A stretch of DNA of 15,790 nucleotides, from the NCBI GenBank assembly GCA_029259875.1, contig JAJDEK010000354.1:1-15790 (forward strand). The letters are read 5' to 3'. The notes under the pieces are model-generated. The model had not been told where the DNA came from. It worked only from the letters and a program-made list of their open reading frames with translations, and did no database searches. Numbering within the stretch: position 1 is the stretch's first letter; each line of letters opens with the position of its first letter. Source of the DNA: Planctomycetaceae bacterium. GTDB lineage: Bacteria; Planctomycetota; Planctomycetia; Planctomycetales; Planctomycetaceae. Both the position numbers and the translations under genes were made by a program. Below, piece after piece: positions 1 through 6,074 of the stretch.

Positions 1-2
1 GG

Positions 3-1610
3 GGAACCACTGGTTCGACCTTCGGTCAGATCTCCTTCACGACCGGTGATGAAGATGAGAATCCTTATAACTTCACCGTGATGGGTGAAGCGGGACCGGC
101 GACGGTAGGGGTCAATGATCCCGACTTTTCGACGCTGGGAACCTGGTATGAGCTGGAGACGGGTAGTCAGCTCGATCCGGAGTTTTTGTATGCAGGCGAC
201 TTCTTCCAGGGGGGCACAGGCACCAATGCGGCGACCTGGACCTTCGATGTCGAACCGGGCCGTTACCAAGTGGTAGCTCACTGGTACGTCAACCCAGACA
301 TTACCACCAATGGAGTGGGTGCCGCCTCGAATGCTCCGTATACGATCTTCGATGATGTGGCGACTGTAACGACCGTGTCTGTGAATCAGCGGATGAGCAG
401 TGATGACTTCCTGGATGATGGTTTGTTCTGGGAGTTCATTGGCGATCCCATCCAGATCACCAGTAGCACCCTGAGTGTGCAACTCACCGATAATGCAGAC
501 GGCATCGTGTATGCGGATCAAGTCCGAATTTACCGTGTGGTGGATCCGGTGATTGCTGTGGAAGTCGGTAGTGGCCTGGACGCACAAGACGTCACAGACG
601 GAGGCACTGTTGATTTCGAAGACACCATCGTGGGTGCTCCGGTCATTCGCACCTTCACGGTCACGAACTTTGGTGAGCGGAACATGGCTCTAGGACCGAT
701 CAATATTCCAGCAGGCTTTAGTATCGTGACACCTCCAGGCAATAATAATCTGCCTCCAGGCGCTTCCACGACCTTCAGTCTGCAGATGAACGCCGCCACG
801 GCGGGCAGCTTTGGGGGCATGGTCTCCTTTGGCGTTGATTCCAGCGATGCGAATCCATTCAACTTTACCGTTTCCGGATCGGCTTCGGCTTCAATGATTG
901 TGGACAACGGAGACCTGGATTACACCAACACTGGTGATCCCTGGGAGACCAGAACCGCACAAGTGGCCTACATTGACTACTTCCAGGATGACCAGGATTT
1001 ACTGATTGGCGGCGATTTGCCAGGTGTCAATACCGCGACCTGGCAGTTCACCAATCTGGGGCAAGGCACCTACCAGGTTGCCAGCCACTGGTTCCAGCAC
1101 AGTAATCTGGCTTCCAATGCTCAGATCACGATCTCGGGTATTGTCGGTGGTCCGATTACAGTCAGCCTGGATCAGCGGTTTGCTCCGGATGACTTTAGTG
1201 CCGATGGCACCTTCTGGGAAGAACTGGGCAACTTCCAGGTCGCCGCTGGTAATACACTGACGGTGACGATGAGCGATGATGGTGCTACTGGCCACTTGGC
1301 CGCCGATGCCATGCGACTGGAATTGCTTCCCATCGGTTCCATTGATCCGGAAATCGAAGTGCGAGCCGGTGCCACCAATCTGACGAGTGGTGCCAGCTGT
1401 GTGGATCTGGGAACATCTAACTTCGGTAGTTCCTTGTTCCAAACATTTACGATTACCAATACTGGTACCGATACGTTGAATTTAGGAGCCATCACGCCGC
1501 CTGCCGGTTTTGTGGTTTCGATTCCTCTGGGAACGACGGCTCTGGCGGCAGGTCAATCCACAACGTTTGAACTGGAATTCAATGGAACGATGTCAACATC
1601 GGGCGCCTAG
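3..1610 (+). CDS. Giant repeat protein, upstream part (anchor-D / golvesin-like domains), 5' partial, ends at in-frame TAG
   Basis: The reading frame is open from base 3, so the real start lies outside the window; the Met at 78 is internal. Numbering from that Met, a golvesin-C-terminal-like beta domain spans about 10-154, a choice-of-anchor-D (HYDIN/ASH-like Ig) domain about 157-272, a second golvesin-like domain about 273-417 and a second anchor-D domain from about 422. Anchor-D signs are the T-F-T-[VI]-T-N-x-G strand and the D-[AE]-[NS]-P-[FY]-x-F end strand. The golvesin-like units share Q-R-x4-D-F-x4-G-x-x-W-E. These domains have no catalytic residues and are typical stalk modules of huge secreted or surface proteins in planctomycetes. 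The frame stops at TAG 1608-1610 in the middle of the second anchor-D domain and continues in the same frame beyond it, so this is very probably one gene with the next entry. Confidence is high for the domains and low for the stop being a natural C-terminus. Confidence 0.85.
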   Translation, partial: GTTGSTFGQISFTTGDEDENPYNFTVMGEAGPATVGVNDPDFSTLGTWYELETGSQLDPEFLYAGDFFQGGTGTNAATWTFDVEPGRYQVVAHWYVNPDITTNGVGAASNAPYTIFDDVATVTTVSVNQRMSSDDFLDDGLFWEFIGDPIQITSSTLSVQLTDNADGIVYADQVRIYRVVDPVIAVEVGSGLDAQDVTDGGTVDFEDTIVGAPVIRTFTVTNFGERNMALGPINIPAGFSIVTPPGNNNLPPGASTTFSLQMNAATAGSFGGMVSFGVDSSDANPFNFTVSGSASASMIVDNGDLDYTNTGDPWETRTAQVAYIDYFQDDQDLLIGGDLPGVNTATWQFTNLGQGTYQVASHWFQHSNLASNAQITISGIVGGPITVSLDQRFAPDDFSADGTFWEELGNFQVAAGNTLTVTMSDDGATGHLAADAMRLELLPIGSIDPEIEVRAGATNLTSGASCVDLGTSNFGSSLFQTFTITNTGTDTLNLGAITPPAGFVVSIPLGTTALAAGQSTTFELEFNGTMSTSGA

Positions 1611-2633
1611 ACCATCGCCAACGATGATGCAGATGAGAGCCCTTTCAGCTTTACTGTATCGGCGACTTCGGTCAATTCGTTGATTATTGACGATGGGGAT
1701 GCTGGCTTCACGAGTGGGGGAGACTACTTCGCATCGGGGGCTGTGGCTTATCGTGGATTTGATTCTCAGAAAATCAATATCGGACAGACTGGTACCGCGA
1801 GTTGGGACTTCACAGGTCTGGTGGCTGGCACGTATCAGGTTTCTGCGACCTGGAATGGTCATCCCGCCCGTGACACCAATGTTGACTATAATGTGACGAG
1901 TTCGGGAGCCGGTGGTGGTGCGATTGCCATTAACCAGCGCATTGCCCCGAATGACTTTAACGACGCTGGTTCTAACTGGGAGATCCTGGGAACTGTGACT
2001 ATCGGTGCCGGTGGTACGATTACGGTGACCCTGAACGATACGGCCGTGGATGGTTCCATTCTGGCCGATGCCATCCGGATTGAACGCACGGGGCCGCTTC
2101 AGGCAACCACTAGCGTGATCAACTCGGGAGCACCAGTACTCACGCAGGCTGATTTGAATTCCGTACGTGATGCGGCCTTGAATTACTGGACCTCTGCGGG
2201 GATTTCCGCAACTGAGTTAGAGCGGCTGCAATCCATCAGCTTTGTACTGGCTGATCTGCCAGATGCGATGTTAGGTGGTGCGACCAGCACGACAATCATG
2301 ATCGACGTGAATGCTGCCGGCCATGGCTGGTTCGTGGATGACACGCCGTTCGATCACAGTGAGTTCACACAGGACGCCGATGGCGGCCTGGTGGCGAACG
2401 AAGACAGTGATGCCTTTGGTCGTATGGACCTGTTGACTGTCGTAATGCACGAGTTCGGTCACACTTTAGGTCATGGCGATCTGGATGCGGACGAAGCAGG
2501 TCACGACCTGATGAGTGAATCACTGGGTGAGTCACTCAGACGTCTGCCTGTGATTGAAGAAGCAGCAGACACGTCCGACGTGGACGACTTCTTCAGTTCC
2601 ATCGTCGATGGCGACAATCCACTCCTCGATTAG
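1611..2633 (+). CDS. Giant repeat protein, downstream part: golvesin-like domain plus metzincin-like metallopeptidase domain
   Basis: This is the in-frame continuation after the TAG at 1608-1610. It begins with the missing last strands of the anchor-D domain (D-D-A-D-E-S-P-F-S-F at 1623-1652). Numbering from the TTG at 1680, a golvesin-like domain with the Q-R-x4-D-F signature occupies about 1-136. A C-terminal domain follows, with a zinc-peptidase motif H257-E258-F-G-H261-T-L-G264-H-G-D267 and a downstream Met (M278) in a possible Met-turn. This fits the metzincin pattern HExxHxxGxxD/H. A block around 182-228 (N-A-A-G-H-G-W-F then D-D-T-P-F-D-H-S-E-F) resembles the C-terminal domain that caps many giant planctomycete repeat proteins. 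No Shine-Dalgarno precedes 1680, so independent translation is unlikely; if the TAG is real, this part is probably lost or needs readthrough. Protease activity is inferred from the motif only. Confidence 0.75.
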   Translation, partial: TIANDDADESPFSFTVSATSVNSLIIDDGDAGFTSGGDYFASGAVAYRGFDSQKINIGQTGTASWDFTGLVAGTYQVSATWNGHPARDTNVDYNVTSSGAGGGAIAINQRIAPNDFNDAGSNWEILGTVTIGAGGTITVTLNDTAVDGSILADAIRIERTGPLQATTSVINSGAPVLTQADLNSVRDAALNYWTSAGISATELERLQSISFVLADLPDAMLGGATSTTIMIDVNAAGHGWFVDDTPFDHSEFTQDADGGLVANEDSDAFGRMDLLTVVMHEFGHTLGHGDLDADEAGHDLMSESLGESLRRLPVIEEAADTSDVDDFFSSIVDGDNPLLD

Positions 2634-2655
2634 TCGCCTAACTGGTAAAAATAGT

Positions 2656-2691
2656 AGCCCTCTCGAACTGCGGTTTGAGAGGGCTTTTTTT
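2656..2691 (+). terminator. Rho-independent terminator of the giant repeat gene
   Basis: A perfect 9-bp stem (AGCCCTCTC at 2656-2664, GAGAGGGCT at 2677-2685) encloses a 12-nt loop and runs into seven Ts (2685-2691). It lies 22 bp after the stop codon at 2633. Confidence 0.9.
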
Positions 2692-2692
2692 G

Positions 2693-3590
2693 TGGACTGA
2701 AGACAGCTTCAGATCCATTCTAGTACGTCTACAGAGCTAACTCTGGTTCCTTCCATTACCTTTCCGCGTGCGCTCTCTCATCTTCTTTGAGTCAAAATCG
2801 AGCTCTTAATGATAGCCCGGTGATGCTCACTTCGGCTCAATTCGCTTCATAATCTGCATAACCCCTACGACTGGAATTCTTGTCAAAAGTGTTAAAACCG
2901 GTGTAAAGCAATTTGAACATTTCAGATGCCAAGCGAATTTTCAAAAGGGCCTCGATAAAAAAGTTATGATTATGATGGTTTTGTAAGTCATTACTATTAT
3001 TGGGATTATAGTGATTGTGGTGGTGCTGATTGTTGTGTGGATTGCAAGAGTGGCACATGTATTGCGATTTGTATTGATCAGACCGAATATTTCGGACTTA
3101 ACGAAAAGACCAGATATAACGGTTATACAAAAACCTTGATCATCAGCTTCTGTGGCATGAATATCAGCCAGGAAGTGCATCGCATAGAGAGTGTGTGTGG
3201 CGACCTGAGAGACCGTTACACAAGTCGGTGACCTGAGAGACCACCGATGATTGATTGACTGAAGCGGGGAGAAATTCTGGTTTACTTATCCTGATTTTTT
3301 ATGGTGAGTGAGGTATTGAGTTCCGCCTTAATAACCAGAGAAGGAAAGCCTGAGAAACTTTCCTTTCCCGCTTTAGCCAATCAGCAATTTCAAAACAAAG
3401 ATGAAGACAACTTCCAGGGATATATTCCTGAGATGATAAAGCAGCAGAGTCAAAAATAGAGTTCGTTTTGAAGTGAAATGCATCTGTCTGAGAAATGAGA
3501 TCGAAAATGATTTCAGACTGATCCACTTCGTGAGATGATTCCAACATCCAAAAATTTCAATTTAAGAAACGCAGTTAATCAAAATACACA
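2693..3590. other. Gene-poor intergenic stretch, about 900 bp
   Basis: No convincing gene is visible. ORFs up to 82 codons occur on both strands, but none has a good ribosome site or a recognisable domain. Three weak objects can be named. First, 2965-3231 has two competing plus frames, one Tyr/Asp/Cys-rich and one encoding a hydrophobic helix interrupted by TAA. Second, a 13-bp direct repeat GACCTGAGAGACC lies at 3202-3214 and 3230-3242. Third, an 8-bp hairpin (AAGGAAAG at 3341-3348, CTTTCCTT at 3358-3365) lacks a T-run. A 52-codon ATG ORF (3301-3459, +) has plausible composition but no Shine-Dalgarno. The stretch may hold decayed genes or the long upstream region of the pilin gene. Confidence 0.5.
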
Positions 3591-3596
3591 AAGGAG
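3591..3596 (+). promoter_or_regulatory. Ribosome binding site of the pilin-like gene
   Basis: AAGGAG sits 6 nt before the ATG at 3603. It supports this start and is stronger than at several other genes of this window. Confidence 0.8.
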
Positions 3597-3602
3597 CTTC
3601 AG

Positions 3603-4076
3603 ATGAGTCATCTCGTAAAACAATTTTGGAATGATGAAAACGGTTTTATCATATCGGCAGAGTTGGTTATTATTCTGACCGTTGCTGTCTTAGGAATGAT
3701 CGTAGGTTTAAGCTATGTTCAGACAGCCGTTGTGAGCGAGTTATCTGATGTGGGAGGAGCGATTTCCTCTTTAAATCAGGACTATGCTTATACCGGGTTT
3801 TACTCAACGGGCTTTTGGGGAAAGCCAAAATCGTTTTATGCGGGCTCTGCTTATTCCCGATACTATCGAGACGAGGCAGTGTTGGGTTATGACGGATGTA
3901 ACTATCAGGATCGTGGAAGTTACTCTCAAGATTTTCAACTGGAACCTGAAGTAGTTGAAGAACCATGCGAAAGATGCAGGTCCGGAGAAGTACTTGAGCA
4001 GCCTTGCCCCCAATGTGAAAATGGAACTGGGCATAACCATTCACTACCACCACTGCCAATTGAGCAGCGGCAGTAA
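3603..4076 (+). CDS. Flp-type pilin-like protein with Cys-rich C-terminal tail
   Basis: 157 residues. The N-terminus is short and polar (W9-N-D-E-N-G14), then a hydrophobic helix from F15 to about Y38 with Glu20 near its start. This is the layout of type IV/Flp prepilins, where a prepilin peptidase cuts after Gly and a Glu follows shortly; here Glu is six residues after the predicted cut rather than the classical five. The segment I-S-A-E-L-V matches small Flp-like proteins often seen in planctomycetes. The middle (about 55-115) is Tyr/Gly/Ser-rich. The tail has C122-x2-C125 and C135-x2-C138, followed by E-N-G-T-G, like half of a DnaJ-type zinc ribbon, and could bind zinc or form disulfides. 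The gene is monocistronic, with its own ribosome site and terminator and no Tad/Cpa assembly genes nearby. A pilin or pseudopilin role is inferred; it could be another small inner-membrane protein. Confidence 0.75.
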   Translation: MSHLVKQFWNDENGFIISAELVIILTVAVLGMIVGLSYVQTAVVSELSDVGGAISSLNQDYAYTGFYSTGFWGKPKSFYAGSAYSRYYRDEAVLGYDGCNYQDRGSYSQDFQLEPEVVEEPCERCRSGEVLEQPCPQCENGTGHNHSLPPLPIEQRQ

Positions 4077-4115
4077 TAAAAGTTGTGATACTGCTTGTTT
4101 CTGAATAGTGATATT

Positions 4116-4157
4116 AGCCGACCCGCATTTGTAAATGGAATGCGGGCTGGTTTTTAT
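4116..4157 (+). terminator. Rho-independent terminator of the pilin-like gene
   Basis: Stem CCCGCATT (4122-4129) pairs with AATGCGGG (4139-4146), with partial extension by flanking bases, and is followed by CTGG and five Ts (4151-4155). It lies about 45 bp after the stop. Confidence 0.8.
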
Positions 4158-4208
4158 TAATCAAGCAGAACTTCAGTTCTGGCCAAGAGCAAAATGGTTT
4201 ACCGTCAA

Positions 4209-4242
4209 TAAAAAAAGCTTACTGTGTTTCAACAGTAAGCTT
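4209..4242 (-). terminator. Rho-independent terminator of the tRNA-Ala gene
   Basis: An 11-bp perfect stem (4215-4225 with 4232-4242) with a 6-nt loop. Read on the minus strand it is followed by a T-run (As at 4210-4216 on the plus strand). It starts 5 bp past the tRNA 3' end. Confidence 0.85.
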
Positions 4243-4247
4243 CAAAG

Positions 4248-4320
4248 TGGAGGATACCGGGCTCGAACCGGTGACCTTTTGGCTGCCAGCCAAACGCTCT
4301 CCCAACTGAGCTAATCCCCC
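4248..4320 (-). tRNA. tRNA-Ala (anticodon GGC)
   Basis: A 73-nt cloverleaf read on the minus strand: 7-bp acceptor stem beginning with five Gs, D-arm GCTC/GAGC, anticodon stem TTTGG/CCAAA with loop CTGGCAG (anticodon GGC), a 5-nt variable loop, T-arm ACCGG/CCGGT with loop TTCGAGC, and discriminator A73. The acceptor stem has the G3-U70 wobble pair, the main identity element for alanyl-tRNA synthetase, which independently confirms Ala. CCA is not encoded and must be added after transcription. The gene has its own terminator and stands alone, so it is probably a single-gene unit. No repeat of its 3' end suggesting an integrated element is visible nearby. Confidence 0.97.
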
Positions 4321-4356
4321 TCTATTTGAGGTATAAACTCCCCTAATGTAAGGGTA

Positions 4357-4384
4357 AGGATAGAAAATAGTTTCGGCAATTCAA
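4357..4384 (-). promoter_or_regulatory. Candidate promoter of tRNA-Ala
   Basis: Read on the minus strand: TTGAAT (4379-4384), a 16-bp spacer, and TATCCT (4357-4362), about 37 bp upstream of the mature tRNA 5' end. A second reading with TATACC nearer the tRNA is possible. Assigned by resemblance to sigma-70 consensus only. Confidence 0.4.
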
Positions 4385-4596
4385 GTGCTGAGAAACAATC
4401 TAAATGAAAAAAACGGTTAAAAATCGCTCTGTGAATTTAATACCCTCATACCAGAGGAGTTTGCTGCCACGGGGGAGCAGTGATTGATCGTTCCTTCCCG
4501 AACCAATTTTGCCGAATTTCGCTCTATCTGAATGAAAGTAAACTGGATATTTTCTGTATGAGGGATTTCAAAGAATTATTCTCGTAGTTTAGATCT

Positions 4597-4602
4597 GAGG
4601 AG
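4597..4602 (+). promoter_or_regulatory. Ribosome binding site deciding the GTG start of the DinB-family gene
   Basis: GAGGAG lies 6 nt before GTG 4609. No ATG is available near the N-terminus of the conserved domain, so this site fixes GTG as the start. Confidence 0.75.
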
Positions 4603-4608
4603 AATCGG

Positions 4609-5172
4609 GTGTCTGTCAAGTTAATTTCGCGTTTGCATGAACACCGCCAATGGGTGAATCGGGCTCTAATCGAGTCTGTTCAAATGCTTTCAGAGGCGGA
4701 GAGGGTACAGGCATTTCCAATAGGTCAAGGTTCGATCTGGAAGTCATTACTACATCTTTATGCTGCTGAATATGTCTGGCTAGAGGCATTACAGGGTGAT
4801 GATTCTCCTACATTGCCCGGTGATCTGCCAGGAGAATTACCGGGTAATCAAAAAGGGACAGGGGCAATTGAGTCCTTCACAGAACTGAAACAGAACTGGG
4901 TTGCATTGGATCAACGCTGGATTGATTATTTAAACCAACTGACTGATGATTCACTGGAAGAGATCGTGAGTAAAAGCAGTACCAGTTCCGGTAAAGGGAA
5001 AGTCCATCGAACAAAGTGTTATGATGTTTTGTTGCATGTTTGTACTCACGCCCAATATACAGCGGCGCAAGTTGTGAACATGCTACGTCACGTAGGCGCA
5101 AAAGATCTTCCCGATACCATGCTGATTTCAATGGCTCGAAAACAGATGGCAATGATTACAGATCAAGAATAG
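4609..5172 (+). CDS. DinB-family (DinB_2-like) metal-binding four-helix protein
   Basis: 187 residues from a GTG start. The N-terminus (L9-H-E-H-R-Q-W-V-N) and the segment S46-L-L-H49-L-Y-A-A-E-Y-V-W are typical first and second helices of DinB/YfiT-like proteins. H143 and H147 in L-L-H-V-C-T-H-A-Q-Y, together with H49, form the usual three-His metal site of the superfamily. About residues 64-84 hold a Pro/Gly-rich loop that is probably disordered. Members are metal-dependent, often thiol-linked transferases or of unknown substrate; the name comes from the Bacillus damage-inducible gene and does not mean DNA polymerase IV. The gene converges on lexA across about 106 bp and shares a 13-bp upstream word with lexA, so SOS control is conceivable but unproven. 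The family call is confident; the function is unknown. Confidence 0.85.
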   Translation: MSVKLISRLHEHRQWVNRALIESVQMLSEAERVQAFPIGQGSIWKSLLHLYAAEYVWLEALQGDDSPTLPGDLPGELPGNQKGTGAIESFTELKQNWVALDQRWIDYLNQLTDDSLEEIVSKSSTSSGKGKVHRTKCYDVLLHVCTHAQYTAAQVVNMLRHVGAKDLPDTMLISMARKQMAMITDQE

Positions 5173-5278
5173 TTAGCCTGTATCCAGGTTGAGTGTAGCG
5201 TCTTCAGAGCTATTTGGATCAAGTCTAATATTCTTGAAGCCGCTATGGTTAAATGGGATGCGATCTGAAAACTACAAC

Positions 5279-5884
5279 TCAAACAAACTTTCGGATCACA
5301 CCTTTCACGATGCCAAGAACTTTGACGTTATTCGAATAGATGGGAGTCATTGTTGCATTTGCGGGTTCTAACCGGATGCGCGTTTCTTCTTGATAGAAGC
5401 GTTTCAATGTTGCTTCGTGGTCATCAACGAGGGCAACAACGATGTCTCCCTGTGCGCAGGTGTCTTGCTTTTTGACGACGACATAATCTCCCTCTTGAAT
5501 TTGCGCATCAATCATAGATGTGCCGTTAACTTTCAAGCAAAAATTATCAGAAGAGTCAAATAGCGAACTAAAGTCAACTTGGGATTCGCCTTCAGGAGGT
5601 ACTAAGGGAGTGCCTGATTTTAAGATACCGGTCAGAGGAAAATTTGCAGGTTTTTGTGAGTTATCACAGAGCTGAATGGATCTCGAAATATTGGACTGTC
5701 TTTTGATGAGTCCTTTGCGCTGCAAAGCTTTTAAATGACCCACAACACCATTGGGAGATCGAATTTCAAATGCATCTCCAATTTCTTTCACGGTAGGGCC
5801 ATATCCGCGGTTCACAATTTTGTCTTTCAGGAACTGATAGATTTGCTTCTGTCGTTCTGTTAGTTTGACATTTTGATTGATCAT
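5279..5884 (-). CDS. lexA: LexA SOS repressor with a Ser-Gly predicted cleavage site
   Basis: 201 residues, a usual length. LexA represses DNA-damage genes and self-cleaves when activated by RecA. Residues 8-65 form the winged helix-turn-helix (L-T-E-R-Q-K-Q-I-Y at the start, then the G-Y-G-P-T-V-K-E-I-G recognition region). Residues 83-201 are the S24-type latent peptidase: catalytic Ser123 in V-N-G-T-S-M-I-D and Lys161 in A-T-L-K-R-F. The predicted cleavage dipeptide is Ser90-Gly91 (L-K-S-G-T-P-L), where most LexA proteins have Ala-Gly. The start ATG at 5884 is preceded by AGGAAG, 5 nt upstream. The upstream 190 bp hold several inverted repeats that may be autoregulatory operators. The gene lies downstream of the lipid-repair fusion on the same strand but has a long upstream region of its own, so it is probably transcribed independently. 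It could alternatively be a LexA-like paralogue if another lexA exists in the genome. Confidence 0.93.
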   Translation of the reverse strand: MINQNVKLTERQKQIYQFLKDKIVNRGYGPTVKEIGDAFEIRSPNGVVGHLKALQRKGLIKRQSNISRSIQLCDNSQKPANFPLTGILKSGTPLVPPEGESQVDFSSLFDSSDNFCLKVNGTSMIDAQIQEGDYVVVKKQDTCAQGDIVVALVDDHEATLKRFYQEETRIRLEPANATMTPIYSNNVKVLGIVKGVIRKFV

Positions 5885-5908
5885 GCCTGCTTCCTGTCTC
5901 TTTCAGCG

Positions 5909-6021
5909 AAAACGGTTGAATACATTGTGGAATAAACCACACAATGGCCCGTTGTTTACACATAGGGACTCATAAGACCGCAAAAACTAACCGTTTTTTT
6001 GATCGATTTTGTGTAAACACA
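5909..6021 (-). promoter_or_regulatory. lexA upstream region with three inverted-repeat pairs (candidate operators)
   Basis: Three perfect inverted pairs lie between lexA and the next gene: AAAACGGTT at 5909-5917 with AACCGTTTT at 5989-5997; CATTGTG at 5923-5929 with CACAATG at 5940-5946; and TGTTTACACA at 5953-5962 with TGTGTAAACA at 6010-6019. The copy at 6010-6021 (TGTGTAAACACA) is also a 5-2-5 palindrome by itself. None matches the E. coli (CTGT-N8-ACAG) or Gram-positive (GAAC-N4-GTTC) LexA boxes well. LexA usually represses its own gene, so one of these pairs may be the operator; which one cannot be decided here. Confidence 0.45.
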
Positions 6022-6074
6022 TATGAAAGAAAGAGATAAGGTCAATCAATACTCAGCAAATGACAAGGTCTGGG

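Noticed and set aside
1600..1680. Frameshift as the cause of the split in the giant gene
   Set aside because: The frame is the same before and after; only the TAG codon interrupts it.
2837..3180. Minus-strand ORFs encoding His/Asn- and Ile/Thr-rich peptides
   Set aside because: Their composition follows simple T/G-rich plus-strand sequence; no ribosome sites, no domains, and they overlap each other.
3202..3242. Start of a CRISPR array
   Set aside because: Only two 13-bp copies with a 15-bp gap, no further repeats and no cas genes.
3299..3547. 82-codon minus-strand ORF
   Set aside because: No Shine-Dalgarno, no recognised motif, and it lies over the upstream region of the pilin-like gene.
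4248..4320. tRNA as the attachment site of an integrated element
   Set aside because: No integrase, no repeated tRNA 3' end and no phage genes on either side.
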